NCBI GenBank assembly: GCA_017945845.1
Contig: CP072828.1
Coordinates: 310,001-374,000, forward strand
DNA: 64,000 bases
Source: Carnobacteriaceae bacterium zg-C25
GTDB lineage: Bacteria > Bacillota > Bacilli > Lactobacillales > Aerococcaceae
Direction: 5' to 3'
The translations under genes were made by a program, and so were the position numbers. Under the pieces are notes generated by a model that saw only the letters and a list, made by a program, of their open reading frames with translations, was not told the DNA's origin and made no database searches. The first letter of the stretch is position 1. Each line of letters starts with the position of its first letter. Below, piece after piece: positions 36,699-46,241 of the stretch.

Positions 36699-36727
36699 TT
36701 GAAAAGTCGATGTAATAGGCGTATAAT
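36699..36727 (+). promoter_or_regulatory. nagA promoter
   Basis: TTGAAA (36699-36704), a 17-nt spacer and TATAAT (36722-36727). Confidence 0.8.
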
Positions 36728-36757
36728 TATTATATTAAATGAGAGCGGGGTTAATTT

Positions 36758-37903
36758 ATGAATTATTATATTTACGCGGATAAGTTTTTCTTTACCGACG
36801 GTGAAAAACCAGCTGGTTATTTGGAAGTTGTAGATGGTCGATTTGGTGCGTATACAACCGATAAACCAGACGGTAAAATTGTCGATTACAGTGGGTATTA
36901 TGTAGGCCCGGGATTAGTCGATACACATATTCACGGTTACGGTGGACACGATGTTATGGACAACGATGCGCAAGGTTTAGTGATTATGTCCGATCGTCTA
37001 TTAGAAACTGGTGTAACGTCATTTTTACCAACAACGTTGACCGCATCAACTGAATTGTTAAACGATGTGTGTGAAACGATTGGAAAAAATGCGCATTTAG
37101 TGAAAGGTGCAAAAATTCGCGGTATCTTTTTAGAAGGTCCATTTTTCAATGAAAAATATAAAGGGGCACAAAATCCAAAATATATGAACGATCCAAGTAG
37201 TGAAAAATTACAAACTTGGAAAGATTTATCAAATGGCTTGGTGCGTAAAATTGCGATTGCACCTGAGCGTGAAGGGTCAATTCCGTTTATTAAAGACGCA
37301 AAAGCAAATGATGTGTATGTAGCGATTGCACATACGGATGCAACGTATCAAGAGTGTAAAGATGCGGTTGATGCTGGAGCCAATATTTTTGTGCATGTTT
37401 ACAACGGTATGCGCGGTTTACACCATCGTGAGCCAGGTGTTGTAGGGGCAGCATTAACATTACCACACGTACATGATGAATTGATTTGTGATGGACACCA
37501 TGTGCATCCAGTATCTGCAAAAATCGTAATGGATTGTAACGGTCGTGACAATTCCGTATTAATTACAGACTGTATGGCAGCCGGTGGTCAACCAGAAGGT
37601 GACTACAAATTAGGTGAATTAGACGTTATCGTTGAAAAAGGAACAGCTCGATTAAAAGATAACGGTAGTTTAGCTGGTAGTGTGTTGCGTTTATTTGAAA
37701 GCGTGCAAAATGTCATTAAATGGGAAATTGCTCAACCGTATGAAGCGTTTCGTATGGCAAGCTACAACGCAGCCAACAGTGTTGGTTTAGGTGATGTGTG
37801 CGGAAAATTGGACGCTGGATATGAAGCGGATTTTGTTGTAGTAGATACAAACTACAATTTAACAGCCACTTACTTAAATGGTGAAAAACGCTACGAAAAA
37901 TAA
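36758..37903 (+). CDS. nagA: N-acetylglucosamine-6-phosphate deacetylase
   Basis: A 381-residue amidohydrolase. Metal and substrate motifs are GLVDTHIHGYGGHDVMD (HxH), FLEGPFFNEKYKGAQNP (catalytic-site Glu), IAHTDATYQE, FVHVYNGMRGLHHREPGVVGAAL and ITDCMAAGG with the catalytic Asp. It converts GlcNAc-6-P to GlcN-6-P and acetate. It should complete the pathway of the murQ/mupG cluster 4 kb upstream, which yields GlcNAc-6-P. It is monocistronic with its own promoter and terminator; nagB is not in the window. Confidence 0.96.
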   Translation: MNYYIYADKFFFTDGEKPAGYLEVVDGRFGAYTTDKPDGKIVDYSGYYVGPGLVDTHIHGYGGHDVMDNDAQGLVIMSDRLLETGVTSFLPTTLTASTELLNDVCETIGKNAHLVKGAKIRGIFLEGPFFNEKYKGAQNPKYMNDPSSEKLQTWKDLSNGLVRKIAIAPEREGSIPFIKDAKANDVYVAIAHTDATYQECKDAVDAGANIFVHVYNGMRGLHHREPGVVGAALTLPHVHDELICDGHHVHPVSAKIVMDCNGRDNSVLITDCMAAGGQPEGDYKLGELDVIVEKGTARLKDNGSLAGSVLRLFESVQNVIKWEIAQPYEAFRMASYNAANSVGLGDVCGKLDAGYEADFVVVDTNYNLTATYLNGEKRYEK

Positions 37904-37920
37904 TTAGGTGAATTGTGTAT

Positions 37921-37950
37921 AAAAGACGTCATTTTGTGGCGTCTTTTTTT
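37921..37950 (+). terminator. nagA terminator
   Basis: AAAAGACG and CGTCTTTT pair (8 bp) with a long loop and are followed by further T. Confidence 0.85.
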
Positions 37951-38031
37951 GATAGACTGATGAAATCCATTTTGTTTGAAGTGGTATTTTTTTTATGGTA
38001 CCATTGCATATGTTGAAAAAGGAGAGAGTAG

Positions 38032-39768
38032 ATGATAAAACGAATTTTACGATACGCGAAACCGTATCAAAAACATGTTTGGTTTGCTATCTTTGCTATT
38101 TTTGTTGAAGTGGCATGTGAGGTGGTACAACCATGGTTAATGGCAGGTATTATTGATAAAGGGATACCAAATCAAGATATTAGCTACATTGTGCAACAAG
38201 GTGTGCTGATGATTGGCTTATCGGCGCTAGCCTTGTTGACGGGGGCTTTAGGTGCAAAGCATGCATCAATTGCTGGCGCTTCATTGGCGTATGCCGTTAG
38301 AAAAGAGCAAATGGCAAAAATTCAGCAATTTTCTTTTCATAATATTGATCATTTTTCAAACGCATCATTGATTACACGTTTAACGAGTGATATTTCAGGT
38401 ATTCAAAATACCGCGATTATGACACTTCGCATTTTAGCGCGTGCCCCGATTATGATTTTATCCACATTATTTTTAATTATTCAAATTAATGCACAATTAT
38501 CTTTAGTCTTGGTGGTAGCTGTTCCCATTTTAGCGCTATCGTTATTTTTAATTATTGCGATTGCCTTTCCACGATTCCATAAATTGCAACAAGCTATTGA
38601 TAACATCAACCGAACGTTACAAGAAAACTTTATTGGTATTCGTGTTGTCAAAGCGTATGTTCGTGAAGATTACGAACGCGAAAAATTTTATACGGAAAAC
38701 ACCAATTTCAAAAAACGGGCATTACACGCCATGAACGTTGTCATTTTTAATAACCCGATTATGCAACTGACCGTTTACGCGTGTACCATTGCGGTGATGT
38801 GGTTTGGTGGAAATCTTGCAATTAACGGTGTGATGACGACCGGAAATTTAGTTAGCTACATTTCTTACATCGGACAATTGATGATGTCGTTAATGATGAT
38901 TTCGTTTGTTTTTGTGATGTTGACAATGACAAAAGCGTCTGTGGAGCGTGTTTTTGAGGTGTTGGATACACACGTTGATATTGTTGAACCATCTCACGCA
39001 ACAGCGCATGAAAAAATTAGTGGTGATGTCGTTTTTGAAAATGTCCACTTTTCTTACGCAAAAGATCCTACTGAAGAAGTATTGAGCGATATTTCATTTA
39101 CATTAGACAAAGGGCAAGTATTGGGAATTATCGGACCAACAGGATCGGGGAAAACGTCACTTGTCCAACTGTTGCCACGTTTATTTGATGTCACAAGCGG
39201 AAAAGTAATGGTTGGTGGTAAAAATGTAAAAGCGTATAGCTTTGAAACGTTGCGTGAACAAGTGGCAATGGTGCTACAAAAAAATACGCTATTTTCTGGA
39301 ACGATTCGAGAAAACTTGTTGTGGGGTAATCCGAATGCAAGCGAAGAAGAGATGATACAAGCGGCAAAATACGCGCAAGCACACGATTTTATTATGGAAT
39401 TACCAGACGGATATGATTCACGCGTTGAACAAGGCGGTGGGAATTTCTCTGGTGGTCAAAAACAACGCTTGTGTATTGCACGTGCCATGGTACGTAAACC
39501 AGCAGTTCTTATTTTAGACGATTCCACATCAGCAGTTGATACGGCGACGGATAGTAAAATTCGTGAAGCGTTCTTTAACTATTTACCGGAAACAACGGTC
39601 ATTATTATTGCTCAACGCATTTCGTCCATTCAAGGTGCCGACAAAATTATCGTTTTAAATGACGGTAAAATGGACGGTATGGGTACGCATGAAGCGTTAC
39701 TATCAAGTAATGAAATGTATCAAAATATTTATCAAACACAATTGGAAGGAGTGTCTGGAAATGAGTAA
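38032..39768 (+). CDS. Heterodimeric ABC exporter subunit with degenerate site
   Basis: A 578-residue half-transporter: six membrane helices (about 15-310) and an ATPase domain (about 335-570). The Walker A is GPTGSGKTS, the signature is FSGGQKQR and the Walker B region reads LILDDSTSAVD. The catalytic Glu after Walker B is replaced by Asp, the pattern of the degenerate-site partner in exporters such as LmrCD, BmrCD and TM287/288. It overlaps the second subunit gene by 8 nt and should pair with it to export drugs or lipids. GGAGAG precedes the ATG. Confidence 0.93.
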   Translation: MIKRILRYAKPYQKHVWFAIFAIFVEVACEVVQPWLMAGIIDKGIPNQDISYIVQQGVLMIGLSALALLTGALGAKHASIAGASLAYAVRKEQMAKIQQFSFHNIDHFSNASLITRLTSDISGIQNTAIMTLRILARAPIMILSTLFLIIQINAQLSLVLVVAVPILALSLFLIIAIAFPRFHKLQQAIDNINRTLQENFIGIRVVKAYVREDYEREKFYTENTNFKKRALHAMNVVIFNNPIMQLTVYACTIAVMWFGGNLAINGVMTTGNLVSYISYIGQLMMSLMMISFVFVMLTMTKASVERVFEVLDTHVDIVEPSHATAHEKISGDVVFENVHFSYAKDPTEEVLSDISFTLDKGQVLGIIGPTGSGKTSLVQLLPRLFDVTSGKVMVGGKNVKAYSFETLREQVAMVLQKNTLFSGTIRENLLWGNPNASEEEMIQAAKYAQAHDFIMELPDGYDSRVEQGGGNFSGGQKQRLCIARAMVRKPAVLILDDSTSAVDTATDSKIREAFFNYLPETTVIIIAQRISSIQGADKIIVLNDGKMDGMGTHEALLSSNEMYQNIYQTQLEGVSGNE

Positions 39769-41569
39769 GCAAGTGAAAAAAGGCAGACGCCCTGAAAATA
39801 TGAAAGCAACGCTCGCACAATTAATGCGCTATTTATTGAAAAGTAAATGGGGATTAGCCGTTGTAGCCGTTGCGTTAGTTGTCAGCTCTTTAGCCAATAT
39901 AGCAGGAACCTATTTTATTAGACCGTTAGTCAATGATTTTATCGACACAAAAGATGTTGCTGGTTTAGGGCGTATGATTTTAATGATTAGTGCCATTTAT
40001 GTATTTGGTGTTGTGTGTAGTTTTATCGCCTCTAAAATGATGGTCGGCATTGGTCAACGCACCATTGAATTGATGCGTGGTGAGTTATTCAATCACATTC
40101 AAAAACTGCCGATTCAATTTTTTGACACGCATAAACATGGTGATTTAATGTCTCGCTTTACAAACGATTTTGACAACATTCAAAATATGTTTAATAACAG
40201 TGTGCTAATGATTATTACATCATCTTTACAATTAGTGTTGACGTTTACGATGATGGTGTTGTTGTCACCGTTATTAACGATTTCGATTGTGGTTATGTTA
40301 GGTGTCATTATTGTAACGGTGCGTTTTATTGGTGGACGTTCCGCACGTTATTTTGGCATGCAACAAAAGCATATTGGGACATTAAATGGATTTATTGAAG
40401 AACATATCGAAGGTCAAAAAGTCATTAAAGTTTTCCATCACGAAGATAAAGTATTGCAATCTTTTGATGAGCTGAATGAACAAGTTTTAGAAGCGTCAAA
40501 ACAGGCGCAGTTTTATGCCAATACGATGTTTCCTGTTTTAGGGAGTTTAGGTTATATTAATTACGCTTTAACGGCAACATTAGGTGGATTTTTAACGATT
40601 AATGGTGTGATGGATATTGGCGCGTTGGCATCCTTTTTACAATATACACGTACCTTTTCGATGCCAATCGGTCAATTATCGCAACAAGTCAACGTCCTTT
40701 TAGCCGCTTTAGCGGGTGCAGAACGTATTTTTAAAATATTAGAACAAACGGAAGAAATTGACAACGGTACGGTAACATTAAATCGTGTGGATAAAGATAA
40801 ATGGTACTGGCAAACACCTGACGGTGCAGTTGAAGTTGTTGGAAAAATTATTTTAGAAGATGTTGATTTTGGGTACACACCAGAAAAACAAATTTTAAAA
40901 GGCATTAACGTTTGGGCAGAGCCTGGTTTAAAAATTGCCTTTGTTGGTGCAACCGGTGCGGGAAAAACAACAATTACCAATTTAATTAATCGTTTTTATG
41001 AAATCCATGCGGGGCAAATTACTTTTGATGGTATTCCAGTAACCGATATTAAAAAATCGGATTTGCGTCAAACGATTTCGATTGTGTTACAAGATACGCA
41101 TTTATTTACAGGCACAATTGCAGACAACATTCGCTATGGTCGATTAGATGCTAGTGATGACGATGTCATTAAAGCGGCAAAATTAGCCAATGCGCATAGT
41201 TTTATTAAACGTTTACCGCAAGGGTATCATACACAAATTACAGGAGACGGTGACGGGTTATCACAAGGTCAACGTCAATTACTAGCCATTGCGCGAGCGG
41301 CTGTTGCCAATCCAAAAGTGTTGATTTTAGATGAGGCAACGAGTTCGATTGATAGCCATACGGAAGCACAAATTTCAAAGGGTATGGATCAGCTAATGGC
41401 TGGACGGACATCGTTTGTTATTGCGCACCGTTTATCAACGATTCGTAATGCCGATGTGATTATGGTAATGGATCATGGCGAAATTATTGAACGTGGGAAT
41501 CATGAATCATTAATGGAAAAAAATGGTGTTTACTATAAACTGTATACAGGACAAATTGAATTAGATTAA
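39761..41569 (+). CDS. Heterodimeric ABC exporter subunit with canonical ATPase
   Basis: The ATG at 39761, nine bases after AAGGAG, gives 602 residues; the frame extends upstream inside the partner gene without a start signal. Six membrane helices (about 20-320) precede the ATPase domain, with Walker A GATGAGKTT, signature LSQGQRQL (Gln for the usual Gly) and canonical Walker B LILDEATSSID with the catalytic Glu. The H-loop is FVIAHRLST. It supplies the active ATPase site of the heterodimer. The substrate is unknown; multidrug export is the commonest role in the family. Confidence 0.93.
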   Translation: MSKQVKKGRRPENMKATLAQLMRYLLKSKWGLAVVAVALVVSSLANIAGTYFIRPLVNDFIDTKDVAGLGRMILMISAIYVFGVVCSFIASKMMVGIGQRTIELMRGELFNHIQKLPIQFFDTHKHGDLMSRFTNDFDNIQNMFNNSVLMIITSSLQLVLTFTMMVLLSPLLTISIVVMLGVIIVTVRFIGGRSARYFGMQQKHIGTLNGFIEEHIEGQKVIKVFHHEDKVLQSFDELNEQVLEASKQAQFYANTMFPVLGSLGYINYALTATLGGFLTINGVMDIGALASFLQYTRTFSMPIGQLSQQVNVLLAALAGAERIFKILEQTEEIDNGTVTLNRVDKDKWYWQTPDGAVEVVGKIILEDVDFGYTPEKQILKGINVWAEPGLKIAFVGATGAGKTTITNLINRFYEIHAGQITFDGIPVTDIKKSDLRQTISIVLQDTHLFTGTIADNIRYGRLDASDDDVIKAAKLANAHSFIKRLPQGYHTQITGDGDGLSQGQRQLLAIARAAVANPKVLILDEATSSIDSHTEAQISKGMDQLMAGRTSFVIAHRLSTIRNADVIMVMDHGEIIERGNHESLMEKNGVYYKLYTGQIELD

Positions 41570-41574
41570 TTAAA

Positions 41575-41606
41575 AAGGGTAGCCGTTCTGTTGAACGGCT
41601 ACCCTT
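41575..41606 (+). terminator. First terminator hairpin after the ABC exporter
   Basis: A perfect 14-bp stem (41575-41588 with 41593-41606) and TGTT loop, without a T run of its own. Confidence 0.7.
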
Positions 41607-41607
41607 A

Positions 41608-41640
41608 GACTGTTGACATTTTTAATCAGCAGTCTTTTTT
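41608..41640 (+). terminator. Second terminator, GACTGTTGACA family
   Basis: GACTGTTGA and TCAGCAGTC pair (one G-U), followed by six T. A further partial copy (GTCAGCACTC then T run) lies near 41703-41720. Confidence 0.85.
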
Positions 41641-41882
41641 GCATTATCTTAATATAATGTACACGATTTGCACCACAACGCATTATAGTCGGTTAAAGTT
41701 TTGGTCAGCACTCTTTTTTTGACATCTATTAAATTGTACCGCTTAATGCGTTATATACGATTCGTTCCGAAATGTCTTATATATTGTTGGTAACATAAAC
41801 TGTTAGCCATTTTTATTTGTTAAATTTCACAGTTATCATCATCTAGTGATTAGATGACGAAACCTATCCACCTAATTTCATA
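41641..41882. other. Gene-free stretch with degenerate repeat copies
   Basis: About 240 nt between the ABC operon and the minus-strand Amt gene. It holds a broken second copy of the GTCAGCAGTC terminator and a segment (about 41729-41765) similar to that following the terminator at 12.4 kb. No gene or minus-strand terminator was identified. Confidence 0.4.
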
Positions 41883-42908
41883 TTATAAAAAACGCTTCGA
41901 TTTTTTTAGGAGAATCGATAATAGAGTGGTGAAAACAAAACTTAACATAATGGTAAACGCAATACCGCTGATTTGACCGATTAAAGCATTCCATCTAAAA
42001 AGAATCGTTCCGAGTGAACCAAATAATCCACCGATACCATTCATGCCAAAAGAATCGACAACGTCATTGATGTGAACTAAAGTTAAAATGTGACGAATGC
42101 CAAAATAAGTGAGTGCACTCGCAATACCTACAATGCAAAGTAGCTCGAATAATGAGACAAATCCGACGCTTGATGTGCTCGTGACTAATCCGACAATTGT
42201 ACCGTTTAAAATGGTTTCGGTATCTACTTTTTTGTCGCATGTATATTGTGAAACCGCCCAAACACCACCGCCCGTAATTAAAGCAACTAGCGTTTTAACG
42301 ATAATGAGTGCCGACTGGTCGTTCAACTCGCCTACGGGTCCTGCATTAAAGAAAAACCAGCCGAGCGTAATGAAAATCATGCCTAAATAGAGCCAAGGAT
42401 TTTGAACGGGGGCGTCCACTTTTTCCGCTTGTTTAAAGAAATAGGCTAACACGTAACTGGATACGCCGGCGGATAAATGGACAACAATACCGCCTGAAAA
42501 ATCAAGGGCGCCGAGTTGTGCAAAAAAGGCGTTTTCGCTCCAAAAAAGATGAACAAGTGGGGTGTAAACGGCAATCACCCATAACATTGAAATGATGATG
42601 GCGTGTGTCAATTTTAAGCGATTGACGACGGAACCAATGACCATGACAACGGCGTATAAACAAAAGCATAGTTGGAATAACAGGTTAAGCAACGTCGATG
42701 TATCCATATTTTCTGTGAAAAGAAGAGATGGTGTTGAAAAGGCGATAGGATAGCCGATAAATAGAAAAGCGATGGTTGCGCTAAATAAGGAAACGCTCAC
42801 CACACTTAAGATGTGGTTTGTGTCAGATTTTGGTAACATGCCAAAATAGAAACAGCCAACACCAAAAATCATGAGCCACATCATCGCAATTGAAATTAAT
42901 AAAAACAT
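41883..42908 (-). CDS. Divergent Amt/ammonium transporter family protein
   Basis: A 341-residue protein with about ten membrane helices. The Amt signature LDFSGGIVVHLSAG (Asp136, and His144 equivalent to AmtB His168) is present, as are WFFFNAGPVGELND and DDVVDSFGMNGIGGLFG-like sequence (written NDVVDSFGMN). Two conserved Amt positions differ: the second twin-His (AmtB His318) is Asn290 and the pore Ser219 is Pro191. At 341 residues it is shorter than the usual 400 or so, and no glnK lies beside it. It may conduct another small solute or be a sensor. GGAGG precedes the ATG; it is divergent from the FAD enzyme. Confidence 0.85.
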   Translation of the reverse strand: MFLLISIAMMWLMIFGVGCFYFGMLPKSDTNHILSVVSVSLFSATIAFLFIGYPIAFSTPSLLFTENMDTSTLLNLLFQLCFCLYAVVMVIGSVVNRLKLTHAIIISMLWVIAVYTPLVHLFWSENAFFAQLGALDFSGGIVVHLSAGVSSYVLAYFFKQAEKVDAPVQNPWLYLGMIFITLGWFFFNAGPVGELNDQSALIIVKTLVALITGGGVWAVSQYTCDKKVDTETILNGTIVGLVTSTSSVGFVSLFELLCIVGIASALTYFGIRHILTLVHINDVVDSFGMNGIGGLFGSLGTILFRWNALIGQISGIAFTIMLSFVFTTLLSILLKKSKRFL

Positions 42909-42917
42909 ATATCCTCC

Positions 42918-42946
42918 TTGAAAACGAAACGATTACGTTTTATAAT
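42918..42946 (+). promoter_or_regulatory. Promoter of the FAD oxidoreductase, with embedded inverted repeat
   Basis: TTGAAA (42918-42923), a 17-nt spacer and TATAAT (42941-42946). The spacer contains AAACG-N4-CGTTT (42927-42940), a candidate operator in the 74-nt divergent region shared with the Amt gene. Confidence 0.7.
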
Positions 42947-42982
42947 GTTAAAGTGAAAGTTTGAAAATGTCAAGGAGGGTTT

Positions 42983-44104
42983 ATGAAAAAAGAGATTGTC
43001 ATTATTGGTGCGGGTGCAGCCGGAATTGGAATGGGTTGTGCGTTACATAAATTAGGAATCAACGATTTTGTGATTTTAGAAAAAGGTGTTGTTGGTGAAA
43101 GTTTTTTTAATTGGCCAAAAGAAACGCGTTTAATTACACCGTCATTTACAACAAATGGATTTGGTTTTCCGGATATCAATGCCATTGCGCCAGATACTTC
43201 TCCAGCGTATACGTTTGCTAAAGAGCATTTAAGTGGAGAAGAGTACGGTGAGTATTTACAAATGGTAGCGGATCATTATGAACTACCGATTGAAGAAAAT
43301 TGTCACGTTACCGCCATTAAACAAACAGAAAACGGCTATTGCTTAAATACGACATTAGGTGAAATGATTTGTACGTATATTGTAATGGCAACGGGTGAGT
43401 TCCAAAATCCGAATAAAACGGCAATTGCTGGAGCGCATCATGGGCTACATTACGGTGAGGTGGATAGTTTTGCCGTTCAGTCGGATACACCATTTGTCGT
43501 GATTGGCGGTAATGAAAGTGGTGTTGATGCAGCGATTAACTTATTGGAACAAGGCAATCAAGTTGAGTTGTTTACAACGGATTTGGGACAAAATGCAAAA
43601 GTTCCCGATCCAAGTATCGCCCTTTCGCCAATTACAAAATCACGCCTAGCACATGCGATTCGCTCTAAAGCACCGCTAACGATTCATGAAAATAAAACGT
43701 TGCGTTCAATTGATTTTGACGGTAGCGACTACACGTTAAGTTTTGAAGATGGGTCGAAACAGGTGGTGGAAAATGCTCCCATTTTAGCGACAGGCTTTTT
43801 AAATGCAATGCATCATATACAAGGAGATGCACTATTTTCATTTAATGAAGATGGCATTCCATTAGTGAACGAACACGATGAGTCGACAATAGCTAAAAAT
43901 GTCTTTTTAGTAGGACCAAGTTTACGCCAAAATACAGTGATTTTCTGTTACATTTATAAATTTAGACAACGTTTTGCAGTCGTTGCAGAATTATTAGCGA
44001 AACGAATGGGTGTAACCTGTCATGCGGAGCAATTAGAAGTGTATAAGCGCAATCAAATGTATTTACCAAACGCTGAATGTTGTGATGTTGTTTGTGATTG
44101 TTAG
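42983..44104 (+). CDS. FAD-dependent NAD(P)-binding oxidoreductase (CzcO-like)
   Basis: A 373-residue flavoprotein with two Rossmann folds: the FAD motif IVIIGAGAAGIGMGCAL (residues 5-21) and the NAD(P) motif FVVIGGNESGVDAAINL (about 171-187), plus the ATGxFxxP-like MATGEFQNPN and the late ATGFL. This is the flavin monooxygenase/CzcO or thioredoxin reductase-like layout without a redox CxxC in the core. The C terminus is unusual, ending in AECCDVVCDC with four cysteines. The substrate is unknown. CAAGGAGGG precedes the ATG. It is divergent from the Amt-like gene and ends at a terminator. Confidence 0.87.
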   Translation: MKKEIVIIGAGAAGIGMGCALHKLGINDFVILEKGVVGESFFNWPKETRLITPSFTTNGFGFPDINAIAPDTSPAYTFAKEHLSGEEYGEYLQMVADHYELPIEENCHVTAIKQTENGYCLNTTLGEMICTYIVMATGEFQNPNKTAIAGAHHGLHYGEVDSFAVQSDTPFVVIGGNESGVDAAINLLEQGNQVELFTTDLGQNAKVPDPSIALSPITKSRLAHAIRSKAPLTIHENKTLRSIDFDGSDYTLSFEDGSKQVVENAPILATGFLNAMHHIQGDALFSFNEDGIPLVNEHDESTIAKNVFLVGPSLRQNTVIFCYIYKFRQRFAVVAELLAKRMGVTCHAEQLEVYKRNQMYLPNAECCDVVCDC

Positions 44105-44120
44105 GCGGTTTATCCAGTCA

Positions 44121-44157
44121 ACGCCGTATCTTCTATTCAAAAAGATACGGCGTTTTT
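44121..44157 (+). terminator. Terminator after the FAD oxidoreductase
   Basis: A perfect 12-bp stem ACGCCGTATCTT/AAGATACGGCGT with a 9-nt loop and a T run. Confidence 0.92.
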
Positions 44158-44261
44158 GTGTGAGTAAAATCATAAAAAGTTTGATGAAATGAAGGTAAAA
44201 CGGTTGAATGAGCGTAATGGACGATGATAAGATAGAACTAGTACAATTAAAGGAGAAATGT

Positions 44262-45494
44262 ATGATGTCAGTTTATCCAAATTTATTAGAACGTTTTATT
44301 CGTTATTGTAAAGTGGACACACGCTCAGACGCGTCTAGTCGTACAGTACCAACAACGTATAAACAAGTTGAATTTACATTACAATTAAAAGAAGAATTGA
44401 TGGCAATGGGATTGGAAGATATTCATTATGATGAAGCCAACGGTTTTTTAACAGCGACTTACAAAGGGAATGTTGAAGGTGCTAAAACAATTGGATTTAT
44501 CTCACATGTGGACACAGCAGATTTCAATTCTGTAAATATTCAACCACGCATTCATGAAAACTATGACGGTAGTGATATTGCTTTAGATGCAGAGGGTAAA
44601 TTCATTTTATCAGTAAATGAGTTTCCAAATTTAAAAGATTATTTAGGGGAAACGTTAATTACAACAAGTGGCGATACGTTACTAGGTGCTGACGATAAAG
44701 CAGGAATTGCTGAAATTTTAAGTGCTATTGAATTTTTACAAGCGAATCCGCATATCAAACATGGCGATATTCGTATTGCGTTTGGTCCCGATGAAGAAAT
44801 TGGGCGTGGTGCTGATCTATTTGATGTCAAACGCTTTAATGCGGATTTTGCTTACACGATGGATAGTGGTCGTGTTGGACACATGGAATTTGAAACGTTT
44901 AATGCCGCGCAAGCCGAAATTCATATTAAAGGGGTTAGCGTGCATCCCGGTACGGCAAAAGATCGCATGGTAAATGCATTGAAAGTGGCTATGCAGATTG
45001 ATGCGCAATTACCACAACAAGAGGTGCCAGAAAAAACGAGTGGGTATGAAGGCTTTTTCTTGTTACATAATTTAGACGGTACGATTGAAGAAGCGCGTAT
45101 GGTGTATATTATTCGTGACCATGCTAAAGCAAAATTTGAACAACGCAAAGCATTACTTGAGTCAATTGTAAAACAAGTTAATGCGCAATTTACGGAAGAG
45201 CGTGTGACCATGCACTTGTTTGATCAATATTACAACATGCGTGATGTCATTGAAAATGATATGTCGATTGTCGAGTTAGCCAAAAATGCAATGCATTCGC
45301 TAGGCATTACGCCGATTGTTGAGCCGTTTCGTGGTGGAACAGACGGGTCTAAAATTTCACATTTAGGCTTACCAACACCTAACTTGTTTGTCGGAGGGGA
45401 AAACTTCCACGGTCGATACGAGTTCATCACACTAGAAGCAATGGAAAAAGCGACAGCATTAATTGTCAAAATTGTGGAAATGAATGCACAATAA
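44262..45494 (+). CDS. pepT: Peptidase T (tripeptide aminopeptidase)
   Basis: The ATG at 44262, six bases after AAAGGAG, gives 410 residues, the standard PepT length. M20 zinc-peptidase motifs: FISHVDTADF (first His-Asp), GDTLLGADDKAGIAEIL (bridging Asp), GPDEEIGRGAD (catalytic Glu pair), YTMDSGRVGHMEFE, and PFRGGTDGSKISHLGLPTPN. It releases N-terminal residues from tripeptides in the cytoplasm. It stands alone, with a terminator downstream. Confidence 0.96.
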   Translation: MMSVYPNLLERFIRYCKVDTRSDASSRTVPTTYKQVEFTLQLKEELMAMGLEDIHYDEANGFLTATYKGNVEGAKTIGFISHVDTADFNSVNIQPRIHENYDGSDIALDAEGKFILSVNEFPNLKDYLGETLITTSGDTLLGADDKAGIAEILSAIEFLQANPHIKHGDIRIAFGPDEEIGRGADLFDVKRFNADFAYTMDSGRVGHMEFETFNAAQAEIHIKGVSVHPGTAKDRMVNALKVAMQIDAQLPQQEVPEKTSGYEGFFLLHNLDGTIEEARMVYIIRDHAKAKFEQRKALLESIVKQVNAQFTEERVTMHLFDQYYNMRDVIENDMSIVELAKNAMHSLGITPIVEPFRGGTDGSKISHLGLPTPNLFVGGENFHGRYEFITLEAMEKATALIVKIVEMNAQ

Positions 45495-45502
45495 TCAAGC
45501 GA

Positions 45503-45536
45503 AACAGGTGATGTCGCTAGGCATCATCTGTTTTTT
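45503..45536 (+). terminator. pepT terminator
   Basis: AACAGGTGATG and CATCATCTGTT pair (11 bp, one G-U) around an 8-nt loop, followed by T. Confidence 0.88.
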
Positions 45537-45575
45537 AGTTTACAATAACGATAAGATAAAGAAAGTGAGTATAAT

Positions 45576-46241
45576 ATGAAGCAATATTTAAAAGCGTATC
45601 CCGCAACGATGACACTCATTGCGGTGAATCTTTTGTTATTTGTCAGTACGACAGTTCAAGGTGGGAATAGTCAAGCCCTAATCAAATTGGGAGGGATGTA
45701 TCCGTTACGTATTGCCGTATTTAATGAATATTGGCGACTGATAACAGCTGGCTTTTTACATTCAGGTGTGACGCACTTAATGACAAATATGTTTTCGCTA
45801 TTTATTGTCGGCACGATATTAGAGCCGATATTTAAAAAAGAAAAATTTATTGGTATTTATATGGTATCGAGCATTTTTTCGATATCGTTTAGTTATGCGT
45901 TCGGCGCGGCAAATCGTGTGAGCGTCGGTGCAAGTGGCGCCATTTTCGGTTATTTTATTACGGTTGTCTTGCTCACTAAATTAGCGCCGTATCATCGCGG
46001 TGTCCGCGCACTATCTCAACAATTTCTGGCGACGGTTTTACTCAATGTTGCCTTGAGCTTCTTGCCGGGGATTGATTGGTTAGGTCATCTAGGTGGTGCG
46101 TTAGGTGGTGTATTGGCATTTTACATGTTTGGCTACTACACAACAAATCGGCAAAAGCAAATGTTGTTGATGAGTATATTTTTGATTGCCGTTGTGGTGT
46201 TAAATGTTATCGGCACAAAATCAGTGTATAGCTTATTTTAA
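45576..46241 (+). CDS. Rhomboid family intramembrane serine protease
   Basis: A 221-residue protein with six or seven membrane helices. HSGVTHLMTNMFSLFIVG gives the conserved His and Asn of helix 2, GASGAIFGYF holds the catalytic Ser (GxSG), and DWLGHLGGALGGV holds the catalytic His. Members cleave single-span membrane proteins near the outer face. It resembles the short GluP-type rhomboids of Firmicutes without the TPR part. GAAAGTGAG precedes the ATG. Confidence 0.93.
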   Translation: MKQYLKAYPATMTLIAVNLLLFVSTTVQGGNSQALIKLGGMYPLRIAVFNEYWRLITAGFLHSGVTHLMTNMFSLFIVGTILEPIFKKEKFIGIYMVSSIFSISFSYAFGAANRVSVGASGAIFGYFITVVLLTKLAPYHRGVRALSQQFLATVLLNVALSFLPGIDWLGHLGGALGGVLAFYMFGYYTTNRQKQMLLMSIFLIAVVVLNVIGTKSVYSLF

